Under the pieces are notes generated by a model, which made no database searches, had not been told where the DNA came from, and saw nothing but the letters and a program-made list of their open reading frames with translations. Positions 14,832 through 23,399 of a stretch of 64,000 nucleotides of DNA are shown one piece after another. Both the position numbers and the translations under genes were made by a program. Positions within the stretch are counted from its first letter, which is position 1; each line of letters opens with the position of its first letter. Origin of the DNA: CAYPFY01 sp964410105 (GTDB lineage: Bacteria > Bacteroidota > Ignavibacteria > UBA10030 > SZUA-254); NCBI GenBank assembly GCA_964410105.1, contig CAYPFY010000006.1, positions 97,712 through 161,711 on the forward strand. Reading direction: 5' to 3'.

Positions 14832-17129
14832 ATGCTGGCCTCAATTCAAAGATTTCTTATCCGGGCGTTCATCCCGCTTCTTTCGGCTTTCCTCGGTTGC
14901 TCGACTTACCACAACGTCACGGCGTATTTCAACACCTATTACAACGCCCAAAAGCTCTTCAGCGAGGCGGAAACCGATATCGAGAAGCTTCCCCGGAAAG
15001 ACGCCGATACAAACTACTTCGCCGTCTATCACTTGCCCCGGGCGATCGACGATAAGCTGGATAAGGTGATCGAAAAGGGTTCGAAGCTCATACAGTCCTA
15101 CCCTCAGACGTCCTGGATCGACGACGCCATCATCATGATCGGCAAATCGTATGTCTACGAAGGCGACGATGAGCCCGCCCTCCGGAAATTCGGCGAACTG
15201 CTCGCAAACTTCCCGACCAGCGGGCTGAGGTTTGAGGCAAAGCTCTGGTCCGCCAAGGCTCTCTATCACATGAAGAAGGAAGCCGAGGCGATCAAGGTCA
15301 TCACGGAGCTCTTTCCCGAGGCGCGGCAGGAGGGGAAGAACGACATTCTCCTGGAAGCCCTGCTCCTGCAGGGGGAAATCTATTTCGGCCGGGGCGAATA
15401 CGCGCAGGCCGAGGCCATCTACCAGCCCGCCATCGAGGTGTCGGGAAACGACGCCCTGCGGACCATCGGCCAGTCCCGCCTCGCCCTCTGCTATGAGCGG
15501 AGCGGCGATCAGAAGAAAGCCGCCCAGGCGTACGGCCGTGTGAGAAAGTTTTCACCCGATTTCCCGGTCGAATTCCGCGCCCGGCTCAAAGAGGGGGAAA
15601 TGTATTCGAGGGCCGGGGAATTCCAGAAATCGCTGGATGTTTTTGAGGACCTCCGCTCGGAGGCGCTCAAAAACGACGATCGGGCGCTGGTCGAACTGGA
15701 GACGGCCAATACGCTGCGCCGCATGGGCGATACTACCCGCGCCTTTCAGTGGTATGACGTGGTCGATACCGTCTATGCCCGGACGGATGCGGCGGCGAAG
15801 AGCTATTTTGAGCGCGGTCTGATGTACGAAAAGGAATACGGCGATTTCAAGAAGGCGCTGAAATTCTACGACCGGGCCCGGACCGAAAACTCTGCCTCCG
15901 AGATCACTCCCGTCGCGCAGGCGAAATCGCAGACCCTCACTCAGTATTTCTCCCTCTACACGAGACTGCATTCCCTCGATACGATGTATGTTTCGGCCCT
16001 CCACAGGGACTCAGCCAAAGCGGCGAGCCCTCCCGGCACGTCGAAACGACTTTCCGAGGCAAGTCTCGACCTTCCGAAGTCGAAGGCCCCGGCCGACTCG
16101 TCGGTCAAGAAATTTGCGGCACCGGATTCAACCCCCGGACAGATCGCACGCCCCGACGACGAGGCCGATGAGCAGCCGCACCGGCGGGGAGGGTTGGATG
16201 ATCCAGCCGCGAAGGGTCGGCAAATGGCCAGGGTCGACATCGACGAGCTCAAGGCTCTCACCCGGCGTGATTCCCTGGCTACGGATTCCCTGAAAACGCG
16301 CAAGTCCAAGACGACGGAGACAAAAATCGCGACACCGGCCCTGAGCCCCGACTCGATCCACGCTCTTGCCGCGCTCGGCGAGCTGGAACTTGCCGGCCTC
16401 TTCTACCTGCGCCTCGACCTTCCCGATTCCGCCCTGGATTGGTACGGGCGGATGATCCGCGACTATCCCCTTTCGGCAGCCGTCCCGAAGGCTCTCTATG
16501 CCATGTCGGAGATTCATCGCTCGCGCCAGGACAGCGTCGCCGTCGACTCCCTGTATCGCATCATCCTCGGTGAGTACGGGCAGTCGGAGTACGCGCAACA
16601 GGTAAAGAGGCTGCGCGGGATGGACATCGAAGATGCAGAGGCCACGGCAGCGGATAAGAAGTACGCTCGGGCGGAAAAACTCCTGGAGGAGGGAAAAATC
16701 GGGCAGGCGATCGCAGCCATGAGGCAGATTGTAAGAAATTCGCCGCGGGCCGCCGTCGCCCCCAAGGCGCTCTATGCGATCGGCTGGATTTACGAGAGCG
16801 TCCTGGTTCAGAACGACAGCGCCGCCGCCTGTTACAAGCGCCTCATGAAAGCGTATCCGAGTACGATCTACGCCAAGGAAGTGCAGCCTAAGGTCGCTGT
16901 CAAGGATGACCCGAAAAGCCTCTCGCAGTATGTCAAGGTCAAAGAGATTCAGCTCCTCAAACCCCAGTTCGCCGCCGACAAGCGAGCGGTCAAGGGTGGA
17001 GGGAAGGATGCTGAAGCCGAGACGGACGATGAGGAGGTGCAGCAGGGGAGACACGGAGCCCGTGACGACTCGGACGACAATTCCGACGATCAGGACGATA
17101 CGACCGACCCCGACGACGATAACAATTGA
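14832..17129 (+). CDS. TPR-repeat lipoprotein, PorW/SprE-like candidate
   Basis: A 765-residue lipoprotein. A signal sequence ends at Cys23 (AFLGC-STYHN). The mature start, STYHNVTAYFNTYYNAQKLF, resembles the N-terminal FNxxYNA region of PorW/SprE, lipoproteins of the type IX secretion and gliding machinery. TPR-like helical pairs fill about residues 100-390 and again 520-650, separated by a Ser/Pro/Lys-rich linker. The C-terminus is an Asp-rich tail of about 30 residues. Two T9SS cargo proteins in the window make a T9SS role attractive, but without alignment this is inference; it could be another TPR lipoprotein. ATG 14832 is preferred over an in-frame upstream start at 14715, because only it gives a signal peptide. 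Confidence 0.75.
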   Translation: MLASIQRFLIRAFIPLLSAFLGCSTYHNVTAYFNTYYNAQKLFSEAETDIEKLPRKDADTNYFAVYHLPRAIDDKLDKVIEKGSKLIQSYPQTSWIDDAIIMIGKSYVYEGDDEPALRKFGELLANFPTSGLRFEAKLWSAKALYHMKKEAEAIKVITELFPEARQEGKNDILLEALLLQGEIYFGRGEYAQAEAIYQPAIEVSGNDALRTIGQSRLALCYERSGDQKKAAQAYGRVRKFSPDFPVEFRARLKEGEMYSRAGEFQKSLDVFEDLRSEALKNDDRALVELETANTLRRMGDTTRAFQWYDVVDTVYARTDAAAKSYFERGLMYEKEYGDFKKALKFYDRARTENSASEITPVAQAKSQTLTQYFSLYTRLHSLDTMYVSALHRDSAKAASPPGTSKRLSEASLDLPKSKAPADSSVKKFAAPDSTPGQIARPDDEADEQPHRRGGLDDPAAKGRQMARVDIDELKALTRRDSLATDSLKTRKSKTTETKIATPALSPDSIHALAALGELELAGLFYLRLDLPDSALDWYGRMIRDYPLSAAVPKALYAMSEIHRSRQDSVAVDSLYRIILGEYGQSEYAQQVKRLRGMDIEDAEATAADKKYARAEKLLEEGKIGQAIAAMRQIVRNSPRAAVAPKALYAIGWIYESVLVQNDSAAACYKRLMKAYPSTIYAKEVQPKVAVKDDPKSLSQYVKVKEIQLLKPQFAADKRAVKGGGKDAEAETDDEEVQQGRHGARDDSDDNSDDQDDTTDPDDDNN

Positions 17130-17882
17130 ATGACCCCGTCGCTCTGCACCGTTACGTCGAATACGCTCGTCGCCCCCAATACCTACGTTCTCGCCTTCCG
17201 CTCGCCGGAGATGGCGGGGATTCTTCCCGGACAATTCGTCAACATCAGGGTGAGCGAATGGGGCTCGCCGCTCCTGCGGCGCCCCTTCAGCGTCTATCAT
17301 GCCCGGGGCGATGAGCTGAGGATCATCTTCGATGTTGTCGGGGCCGGGACACTGATTTTATCACTGAAAAAGCCGGGCGACACCGTCGACGTACTCGGCC
17401 CCCTCGGCCGCCCCTACGGCATTGAAGGGGAGTATGAATGGGGCTACCTAGTCTCGGGAGGGCTCGGCGTTGCCCCTCTTCCCATGATCGACGCGGGCCT
17501 CCGGAAGGCCCGAAAAAATGTGGCGACGTTCCTCGGGGCAAGAAGCAGCGACCACATCGTGCCGACATATCTTCGCAATATCCGCGTCGCAACCGACGAC
17601 GGCTCCGAGGGTTTTTACGGCACGGTGGTCGAACTCCTCGAGTCTGAGCTCCAGAGGGTGAGCCGGAACATAAAAATATTCGCCTGCGGTCCGAACCCGA
17701 TGCTCGAACGGCTCGCCGAAGTAGCGGACCGGTTCAATGTTCTGTGCGAGGCTTCCGTCGAGAGCATCATGGGCTGCGGCATGGGAATCTGCCAGGGATG
17801 CCCGGTCCGCCGCACCGACCGCCGGTATTCGCTCATTTGCACCGACGGGCCTGTCTTCGATACACGAACAGTGGAATTCTGA
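17130..17882 (+). CDS. pyrK: Dihydroorotate dehydrogenase electron-transfer subunit
   Basis: Iron-sulfur flavoprotein (250 aa) that passes electrons from PyrD to NAD+. The ferredoxin-reductase fold is shown by LLRRPFSVY (FAD binding) and YLVSGGLGVAPLP (NAD binding). The C-terminal cluster motif GCGMGICQGCPV with a later Cys in YSLICTDGP supplies four Cys for the [2Fe-2S] centre. The ATG follows the preceding stop without a gap. It is paired with pyrD, which starts 2 nt after its stop, so this organism uses a class 1B, NAD-linked enzyme. Confidence 0.95.
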   Translation: MTPSLCTVTSNTLVAPNTYVLAFRSPEMAGILPGQFVNIRVSEWGSPLLRRPFSVYHARGDELRIIFDVVGAGTLILSLKKPGDTVDVLGPLGRPYGIEGEYEWGYLVSGGLGVAPLPMIDAGLRKARKNVATFLGARSSDHIVPTYLRNIRVATDDGSEGFYGTVVELLESELQRVSRNIKIFACGPNPMLERLAEVADRFNVLCEASVESIMGCGMGICQGCPVRRTDRRYSLICTDGPVFDTRTVEF

Positions 17883-17883
17883 G

Positions 17884-18828
17884 ATGGTCGATACACAGGT
17901 CGTCATCGGAAGCCTTCGCCTCAAGAACCCGGTCCTCGCGGCTTCGGGCACGTTCGGGTACGGAGATGACGGCCTCACAGACGTGAACGCTCTCGGCGGC
18001 ATCGTGACGAAATCACTTTCGCTTGAACCGCGGGAAGGGAACCCTCCTCCCCGTATTGCCGAAACGCCCGCGGGCATGCTCAATTCAATCGGCCTTGCCA
18101 ATATCGGTGTGCAGCGATTTATTGAAGAAAAGCTGCCAGCCCTCAGGAAGGTCAACACCGCGGTTATCGCCAATATCGCCGCGAGCTCTCTCGAAGAGTA
18201 CTGCGCCGTCCTTTCGCGGCTCGACGACTATGACCGGATCGACGGCTACGAGATCAACGTATCGTGCCCCAACGTCAAGGAAGGAGGGCTGAGCTTCGGG
18301 ACCAGCTGTGAGATGACGGCTGAGATCACCCGCCGGCTCCGCCGCCTTACCAAAAAGACGCTGATCGTTAAGCTGACTCCCAATGTCACCCATATTTCGG
18401 AATTCGCACGGGCCGTCGAATCGGAAGGTGCCGACGCCGTCTCGGTCATCAATACTCTGATCGGCATGGCCATCGACATCCGCACGCGGACTCCCAGGGT
18501 ATCCACGGTGACCGGGGGGCTTTCCGGGCCGGCCATCAAACCGATCGCCTTGGCCAAGGTCTATGAAACCGCACAGGCGGTGAAGATCCCCGTGATCGGA
18601 ATCGGCGGAATCGCTTCCGCCGAGGATGCCCTCGAGTTCCTGATCGCCGGGGCCACTGCCATCCAGGTGGGCACCGCCAATTTCATCAATCCGTCAACCG
18701 GAGGCTCGATCTCAGAAGGAATCCTCCGCTACTGTACAGAAAGAAACCTGGCGACGGTCCGGGAAGTCGTCGGAACCCTGCAAGCCTCAAAAACTCTTTC
18801 GGTTTTAGACAGCTGGCTCTCCGAGTGA
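17884..18828 (+). CDS. pyrD: Dihydroorotate dehydrogenase, class 1B catalytic subunit
   Basis: FMN-dependent oxidation of dihydroorotate to orotate in pyrimidine synthesis. The 314 residues match the class 1B family. The active-site Cys lies in INVSCPNVKEGG. The FMN-binding GIGGIASAEDALEFLIAGATAIQVGTA region, identified by its core GIGGIASAEDA, is near the C-terminus. The start at ATG 17884 gives MVDTQVVIGSLRLKNPV, the normal N-terminus; a longer frame from 17737 runs through pyrK. The pairing with pyrK defines the subclass. It overlaps folC by 4 nt (GTGA). Confidence 0.95.
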   Translation: MVDTQVVIGSLRLKNPVLAASGTFGYGDDGLTDVNALGGIVTKSLSLEPREGNPPPRIAETPAGMLNSIGLANIGVQRFIEEKLPALRKVNTAVIANIAASSLEEYCAVLSRLDDYDRIDGYEINVSCPNVKEGGLSFGTSCEMTAEITRRLRRLTKKTLIVKLTPNVTHISEFARAVESEGADAVSVINTLIGMAIDIRTRTPRVSTVTGGLSGPAIKPIALAKVYETAQAVKIPVIGIGGIASAEDALEFLIAGATAIQVGTANFINPSTGGSISEGILRYCTERNLATVREVVGTLQASKTLSVLDSWLSE

Positions 18829-20096
18829 ATTCCTACCGGGAGACGCTCCGGTTTCTGTTTGATCTCCAGCTTTTCGGCATCAAACTCGGGCTCGAGAACA
18901 TCCGGGCCCTCGCCGCTTTCTGGAGCAATCCAGAAAAAAACTTCCCGTCCGTCCATATCGCCGGGACCAACGGGAAGGGCTCGACGTCGTCCATCATTGC
19001 CGCCGTCCTGACGGCCTCAGGCTACAGGACGGGCCTCTACACCTCCCCGCATCTTCTGGATTTTACCGAACGCATCCGTATCGACGGCATTCCGATCACC
19101 AGAGGGGAACTTGTCGGATACGTCCGTGACCTCTCCCCGCAGATCCGGAGACTGAGGGCGACCTTTTTCGAGGCGACGACAGCGATCGCATTCAAATTTT
19201 TTTCCGACCGTCGGGTGGACATTGCCGTCATCGAGACGGGGCTCGGGGGGAGGCTTGACGCGACGAACATCATCACGCCGAAGGTCAGCGTCATCACCAA
19301 CGTCGGCCTGGACCACACCCAGCATCTGGGAAAAAGTTTTGGGAAAATCGCCGCCGAAAAAGCCGGGATCATCAAGCCGTTTGTCCCGTGTGTCACGGGC
19401 GCCCGCAATCCGGAAGTCCTCCGGAAGATCCGGTCAGTTGCGCGGTCCAGGAAGTCGCCCATCACCGAGGCCGGGAACTCGAGCGCGGTGTGCCAAGGGA
19501 TGTCTCTCTCGCACCTTGTCGCCGACGTGCGCACTCCGCTCCGTTCCTATACGGGACTTAGACTCTCACTCACAGGCAGCCACCAGCTCGACAATCTCCT
19601 TCTCAGCCTCCTGACGCTCGAGGAACTCGGGATCTCCCTCCGGGAAAAGAATGTGCGTGCGGGCCTCTCACAGGTCCGACGATGGTCCGGTCTCCGGGGC
19701 AGGCTCGAGGTTTTGCGAAAAAACCCCTTCATCATTGCCGATGTGGCGCACAACCCGGATGGCGCCGAGGTGCTGGCCAAAGCCCTGAGAGATCTGGGCT
19801 CGGGGAAGTGCACCTTTGTCTTCGGCGTAATGGCAGACAAGGATTTTCCCGGAATCATTTCCCAGTTGAAACCGATCGCACGAAGAATCATCGCTGTCCG
19901 GCCGGCCATTGACCGTGCGCTCGAAAGCAGGGCGATTGTGGAGGAATCGCAAAGGCGCGGAATTCACGCAGTCGACGCTGGAGCGGTTTCCACGGGAATT
20001 CGTCGCTCTCTGGCGGAACCGGGAAATGTCATCGTGACAGGGTCGCATTACGTGGTCGGTGAGGCCATGTCATACCTGAAAACACTCAAAACTTGA
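18825..20096 (+). CDS. folC: Dihydrofolate / folylpolyglutamate synthase
   Basis: Mur-ligase-family enzyme (423 aa) that adds glutamate to dihydropteroate or folates. The ATP motif HIAGTNGKGSTSS, the AIETGLGGRLDATNI-like IETGLGGRLDATN, and LDHTQHLG are diagnostic. VADVAHNP appears in the C-terminal domain as IIADVAHNPDGAEVL. It starts with GTG overlapping the pyrD stop. The stop codon lies within the -35 element of the rho promoter. Whether it also makes dihydrofolate cannot be told here. Confidence 0.94.
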   Translation: MNSYRETLRFLFDLQLFGIKLGLENIRALAAFWSNPEKNFPSVHIAGTNGKGSTSSIIAAVLTASGYRTGLYTSPHLLDFTERIRIDGIPITRGELVGYVRDLSPQIRRLRATFFEATTAIAFKFFSDRRVDIAVIETGLGGRLDATNIITPKVSVITNVGLDHTQHLGKSFGKIAAEKAGIIKPFVPCVTGARNPEVLRKIRSVARSRKSPITEAGNSSAVCQGMSLSHLVADVRTPLRSYTGLRLSLTGSHQLDNLLLSLLTLEELGISLREKNVRAGLSQVRRWSGLRGRLEVLRKNPFIIADVAHNPDGAEVLAKALRDLGSGKCTFVFGVMADKDFPGIISQLKPIARRIIAVRPAIDRALESRAIVEESQRRGIHAVDAGAVSTGIRRSLAEPGNVIVTGSHYVVGEAMSYLKTLKT

Positions 20097-20121
20097 CTTT
20101 TTTGGGGAAAGCTTCTATATT
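20093..20121 (+). promoter_or_regulatory. rho promoter
   Basis: TTGACT (20093-20098), a 17-nt spacer and TATATT (20116-20121). The folC stop codon is inside the -35 element. The predicted start near 20128 gives a leader of about 150 nt before rho. Confidence 0.75.
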
Positions 20122-20127
20122 ATATGA

Positions 20128-20280
20128 GACTTAAAGAGGACGCGCGCCCGGACCAGTGCGTGCCGTTAACCACCGCTTAGCACATCATTAGTAATTCCTC
20201 AAGAGCTGTTCACGCGTTTTTTTTCTGCAGGAGGATTTTTCCACATCACTGACTCACCTATCATAGAAAGTGGTACTGCC
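20128..20280 (+). other. Long untranslated leader of rho
   Basis: About 150 nt of AT/GC-mixed sequence with no gene. It contains a run of eight T (about 20219-20226) without a convincing hairpin in front of it. AAAGAGGACGCG near the 5' end can pair weakly with CGCGTTTTTTTT. In several bacteria rho is autoregulated by termination in its own leader, and a leader of this length would allow that. No defined element can be proven from the sequence. Confidence 0.4.
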
Positions 20281-21534
20281 ATGCCAATGGACATTGCCGA
20301 GCTGAAATCCAAAAAGATTTCAGAGCTCACCAAAATTGCCAAAGATCTGAATATCGCCGGCGTCACCGATTTGCGAAAGCAGGATATGATCTTTAAAATC
20401 CTCGAGGCGCAAACGGAAAAGGATGGCCTGACATTCAGCAAGGGGGTCCTCGAGGTGCTCCCGGACGGATACGGGTTCCTCCGTTCCGTCGACTACAACT
20501 ACCTTCCTTCCCCGGACGATATTTACGTTTCCCCCTCTCAGATCAAGAAATTCAATCTCCGGACCGGCGACAGCGTCAGCGGCCAGGTGCGCCCCCCGAA
20601 GGAGGGGGAAAGATTCTTCGCCCTCCTGCGCGTCGAGGCGGTCAATGACGAGAATCCTGACGCGATCCGCGATCGCGTCCTGTTCGATAATCTCACCCCG
20701 CTCTATCCCAACGCCCGACTGACTCTCGAAACTTCCCCCGGCGAATATGCAATGCGGATCATGGACCTCCTCACCCCCCTCGGGAAGGGACAGAGAGGAA
20801 TGATTGTGTCCCCTCCGAAGGCGGGGAAGACTATTCTCCTTCAGAAAATCGCCAACAGCATCCTCCGGAATCACCCCGAGGTCTTCCTGATCGTGCTTCT
20901 CATCGACGAACGCCCTGAAGAAGTGACCGATATGGAACGTTCGGTGAACGCCGAAGTGGTGAGTTCCACCTTCGACGAACCGCCGGAACGCCACGTCCAG
21001 GTCGCCGACATGGTGCATGAGAAAGCAAAGCGCCTCGTGGAGGCGAAGAAGGATGTCGTCATCCTTCTCGACAGCATCACACGGCTTGCCCGTGCCCATA
21101 ATACCGTGGTGCCCCACAGCGGGAAGATTCTTTCGGGCGGCGTCGACGCCAATGCCCTACACCGCCCCAAGAGGTTTTTTGGAGGCGCCCGCAATGTCGA
21201 AGAGGGGGGAAGCCTTACCATCATCGCTACGGCCCTTATCGAAACGGGGAGCCGCATGGACGAGGTCATTTTCGAAGAGTTCAAAGGCACCGGCAACATG
21301 GAAATCATCCTCGACCGCAAGCTCGCCGACAAGCGCATATTCCCGGCCATCGACGTGAACCGGTCGGGCACGCGCAAGGAGGAACTGCTCCTCGAGGCTG
21401 AGGAACTGAACAGGGTCTGGATTCTCCGGAAATTTCTCAGCGATTATTCCACTGTGGAGGCGATGGAATTCCTCACCGACAAGATGCGGGGCACAAAGAC
21501 CAACAAGGAATTCCTCCGCTCGATGAACAGCTGA
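20281..21534 (+). CDS. rho: Transcription termination factor Rho
   Basis: Hexameric RNA-dependent ATPase (417 aa). The N-terminal Rho_N helical part (ELKSKKISELTKIAKDLNI) is followed by the RNA-binding cold-shock-like domain (LEVLPDGYGFLRS, NYLPSPDDIYVS). The ATPase part has Walker A VSPPKAGKT, DERPEEVTDM, VVSSTFDEPPERH, Walker B VVILLDSITRLARA, and the Q/R loops in GGARNVEEGGSLT. It is of ordinary length, without the large insertions seen in some Bacteroidota Rho. The start could be M1 or M3; neither has a strong ribosome site. Confidence 0.98.
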   Translation: MPMDIAELKSKKISELTKIAKDLNIAGVTDLRKQDMIFKILEAQTEKDGLTFSKGVLEVLPDGYGFLRSVDYNYLPSPDDIYVSPSQIKKFNLRTGDSVSGQVRPPKEGERFFALLRVEAVNDENPDAIRDRVLFDNLTPLYPNARLTLETSPGEYAMRIMDLLTPLGKGQRGMIVSPPKAGKTILLQKIANSILRNHPEVFLIVLLIDERPEEVTDMERSVNAEVVSSTFDEPPERHVQVADMVHEKAKRLVEAKKDVVILLDSITRLARAHNTVVPHSGKILSGGVDANALHRPKRFFGGARNVEEGGSLTIIATALIETGSRMDEVIFEEFKGTGNMEIILDRKLADKRIFPAIDVNRSGTRKEELLLEAEELNRVWILRKFLSDYSTVEAMEFLTDKMRGTKTNKEFLRSMNS

Positions 21535-21593
21535 GCCGACTGGGTTGATTCTCCCTCCGTCACGTGAATCCGGCTAAAATTCCGAAACGTCGC

Positions 21594-23096
21594 ATGGGCA
21601 TCTCGAAAAATCTCTGCCTGCTCCTGCTTGCCGTTTCTGCCGGTTTGTCTCAGGACAATGAGATCGGCGTCGGCGCCTCGTTCGGCAGCGCCTATGCCCG
21701 CACCGATATCCACCACCCCAAAGACACCCCTTTCGCCCGAGCGTTTTTCCGATATTACCCGTCCCCCGCTTTCGCGTTTGAAACGGGCTTCGGGCTCGGC
21801 ACGCTGCAGGCGAGCGACGGCACGAGGTTTTTCTCCACTCCCATTTACCCGGTCGACGTCCGGCTGATGGTTCAGCCGTTCCCGAAAGCTCGCGTCACCC
21901 CGTACGGCTACGCCGGCCTGGGGGTCATGTACTTCGACCCGAAGGATAAATCGGACAAGGAACTTCCGCGAAATTCCCGTGATGAGTACAAACGCGTCAC
22001 ACAGGTGCTGCCCGTGGGGATCGGCCTGAATCTTCGGGTGACCGACCAGACGCTGTTCGGAATCAGCGGGGGGTATAATTACACGATGTCTGAGAACCTC
22101 GACGATATCAAGTCCGGCTCAAAGGATGGGTTCTGGAGTGTCACTCTGAACGTTTTTGCGTTCTTCAAGCCTGAGAATAACGACCTCGACGGCGACGGGC
22201 TTCTGAACGACGAAGAGAGAAAGATAGGCACCGATCCCCTGAACCCCGATACTGACGGCGACGGGCTAAAGGACGGCGCCGAAGTGCATACCTACCATAC
22301 CGATCCGCTGAAAAAAGACACAGACGGCGACGGGCTCACCGACGGCGAGGAGGTTTTGAAATATCACACCGATCCGCTCAAAAAAGACACCGACGGGGAC
22401 GGTCTCACCGACGGGGACGAGGTGCTGATCTACCATACGAATCCGCTTAAAGTCGATACCGACGGCGATGGGCTCTCAGACGGCGATGAGGTCTTGAAGT
22501 ACCACACCGATCCGCTTAAAGTCGATACCGACGGCGATTCTCTCTCCGACGGGGATGAAGTGCTGAAATACCACACCGATCCCCTGAAATTCGACAGCGA
22601 CGCCGACGGGCTCTCCGATGGGGACGAAATCCTCAAATACCATACCGATCCGCTCAAGGTGGACACCGACGGCGGCGGCATGCCCGACGGGAAAGAAATC
22701 CAGCTCGGTCTTAACCCGCTCGATCCGAGCGATGACGTCCCGATCATCAAGGTCGGGGAGAGGATCATTCTCGAGGGGGTGAATTTCGAAACCGCCAAGA
22801 CAACACTCCTTCCGAGCGCCAAAACGATCCTCGACCAGGTTGCTTCCAGCCTGCAGTCCTATCCATCGGCAGAAGTCGCCATCCACGGTCATACCGATAA
22901 CGTGGGAGGGGCCAAGTACAACATGAAGCTCTCCATGGGACGGGCCGCTTCCGTGAAAACGTATCTCGTCAGCAAGGGTATCGCCGCCTCCCGCATCGCG
23001 ACGAAGGGTTTCGGCTTCACGAAACCGGTTGCCGACAACTCCACGCCCTCCGGGAGAGCAAAGAACCGCCGCATCGAATTCGTCCGCGTGAAGTAA
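21594..23096 (+). CDS. OmpA-family outer-membrane protein with thrombospondin type 3 repeats
   Basis: A 500-residue protein. A signal peptide (MGISKNLCLLLLAVSAGLSQ) precedes a beta-barrel part of about 170 residues. A stalk of Ca2+-binding TSP3 repeats (DTDGDGLTDGDEVLKYHTDPLK, 23-residue period) follows. The C-terminus is an OmpA peptidoglycan-binding domain with IHGHTDNVGGAKYNMKLSMGRA and the terminal NRRIEFVRVK. It presumably tethers the outer membrane to the wall. I chose ATG 21594; a GTG at 21564 would add ten basic residues. A stem-loop overlaps the stop codon. Confidence 0.9.
   Translation: MGISKNLCLLLLAVSAGLSQDNEIGVGASFGSAYARTDIHHPKDTPFARAFFRYYPSPAFAFETGFGLGTLQASDGTRFFSTPIYPVDVRLMVQPFPKARVTPYGYAGLGVMYFDPKDKSDKELPRNSRDEYKRVTQVLPVGIGLNLRVTDQTLFGISGGYNYTMSENLDDIKSGSKDGFWSVTLNVFAFFKPENNDLDGDGLLNDEERKIGTDPLNPDTDGDGLKDGAEVHTYHTDPLKKDTDGDGLTDGEEVLKYHTDPLKKDTDGDGLTDGDEVLIYHTNPLKVDTDGDGLSDGDEVLKYHTDPLKVDTDGDSLSDGDEVLKYHTDPLKFDSDADGLSDGDEILKYHTDPLKVDTDGGGMPDGKEIQLGLNPLDPSDDVPIIKVGERIILEGVNFETAKTTLLPSAKTILDQVASSLQSYPSAEVAIHGHTDNVGGAKYNMKLSMGRAASVKTYLVSKGIAASRIATKGFGFTKPVADNSTPSGRAKNRRIEFVRVK
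22248..22661 (+). repeat. 69-bp tandem repeats encoding TSP3 units
   Basis: Six consecutive units of 69 bp encode DTDGDGL(T/S)DG(D/E)EVLKYHTDPLK(K/V), with degenerate half units on both sides. The Asp ladder D-x-D-x-D-G is the calcium-binding part. Several units are nearly identical in DNA, so copy number may vary between strains. Confidence 0.9.
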
Positions 23097-23122
23097 CTCT
23101 CCCGGAGGTTCCGGGCTTCACG
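23087..23122 (+). terminator. Stem-loop at the end of the OmpA-like gene
   Basis: CGTGAAG (23087-23093) pairs with CTTCACG (23116-23122), and inside it CCCGGA pairs with TCCGGG around GGT. A seven-base bulge carries the stop codon. There is no T-run after it, so it is not a standard intrinsic terminator; it may stabilise the 3' end. Confidence 0.4.
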
Positions 23123-23399
23123 ACCAATAAAGATTGGGTTTACTCTCTTGGATTTTAGAGTGATTCCCTTCGCCTTCGCGGTATCACCTCCGCCCAAGTG
23201 GCCCTTACGTTCCCGGAAGCATTCTGCCAAAAGCCTTACCTTCTTTGAACGTTATCTTAAGCGACAATCCTTTTGCGAGCCACTGGCTCTTTTCTTAAGC
23301 TCCCATTTGACTTGAGTGAACCGCCTCGGATGGCGCCTGCAGGCATGAGCTGCTATATGTTAAGTACGCGCAGCAGCATCACGGAGAAGGAGTAGGTAG
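23123..23399. other. Intergenic region at the edge of a lower-GC stretch
   Basis: I see no gene. Base composition drops relative to the flanking genes. A ribosome site AAGGAG lies at its right end, before the TTG start of the next gene. No convincing -35/-10 pair is visible. Confidence 0.5.

Noticed and set aside
20124..20180. An 18-codon upstream open frame (MRLKEDARPDQ...) in the rho leader
   Set aside because: Its ATG lies only 3 nt after the -10 element, ahead of the predicted transcription start, so it would not be on the message.
22182..22730. Regular repeats that could suggest a CRISPR array
   Set aside because: The repeats are contiguous 69-bp coding units in frame with a TSP3 domain, without spacers or cas genes.
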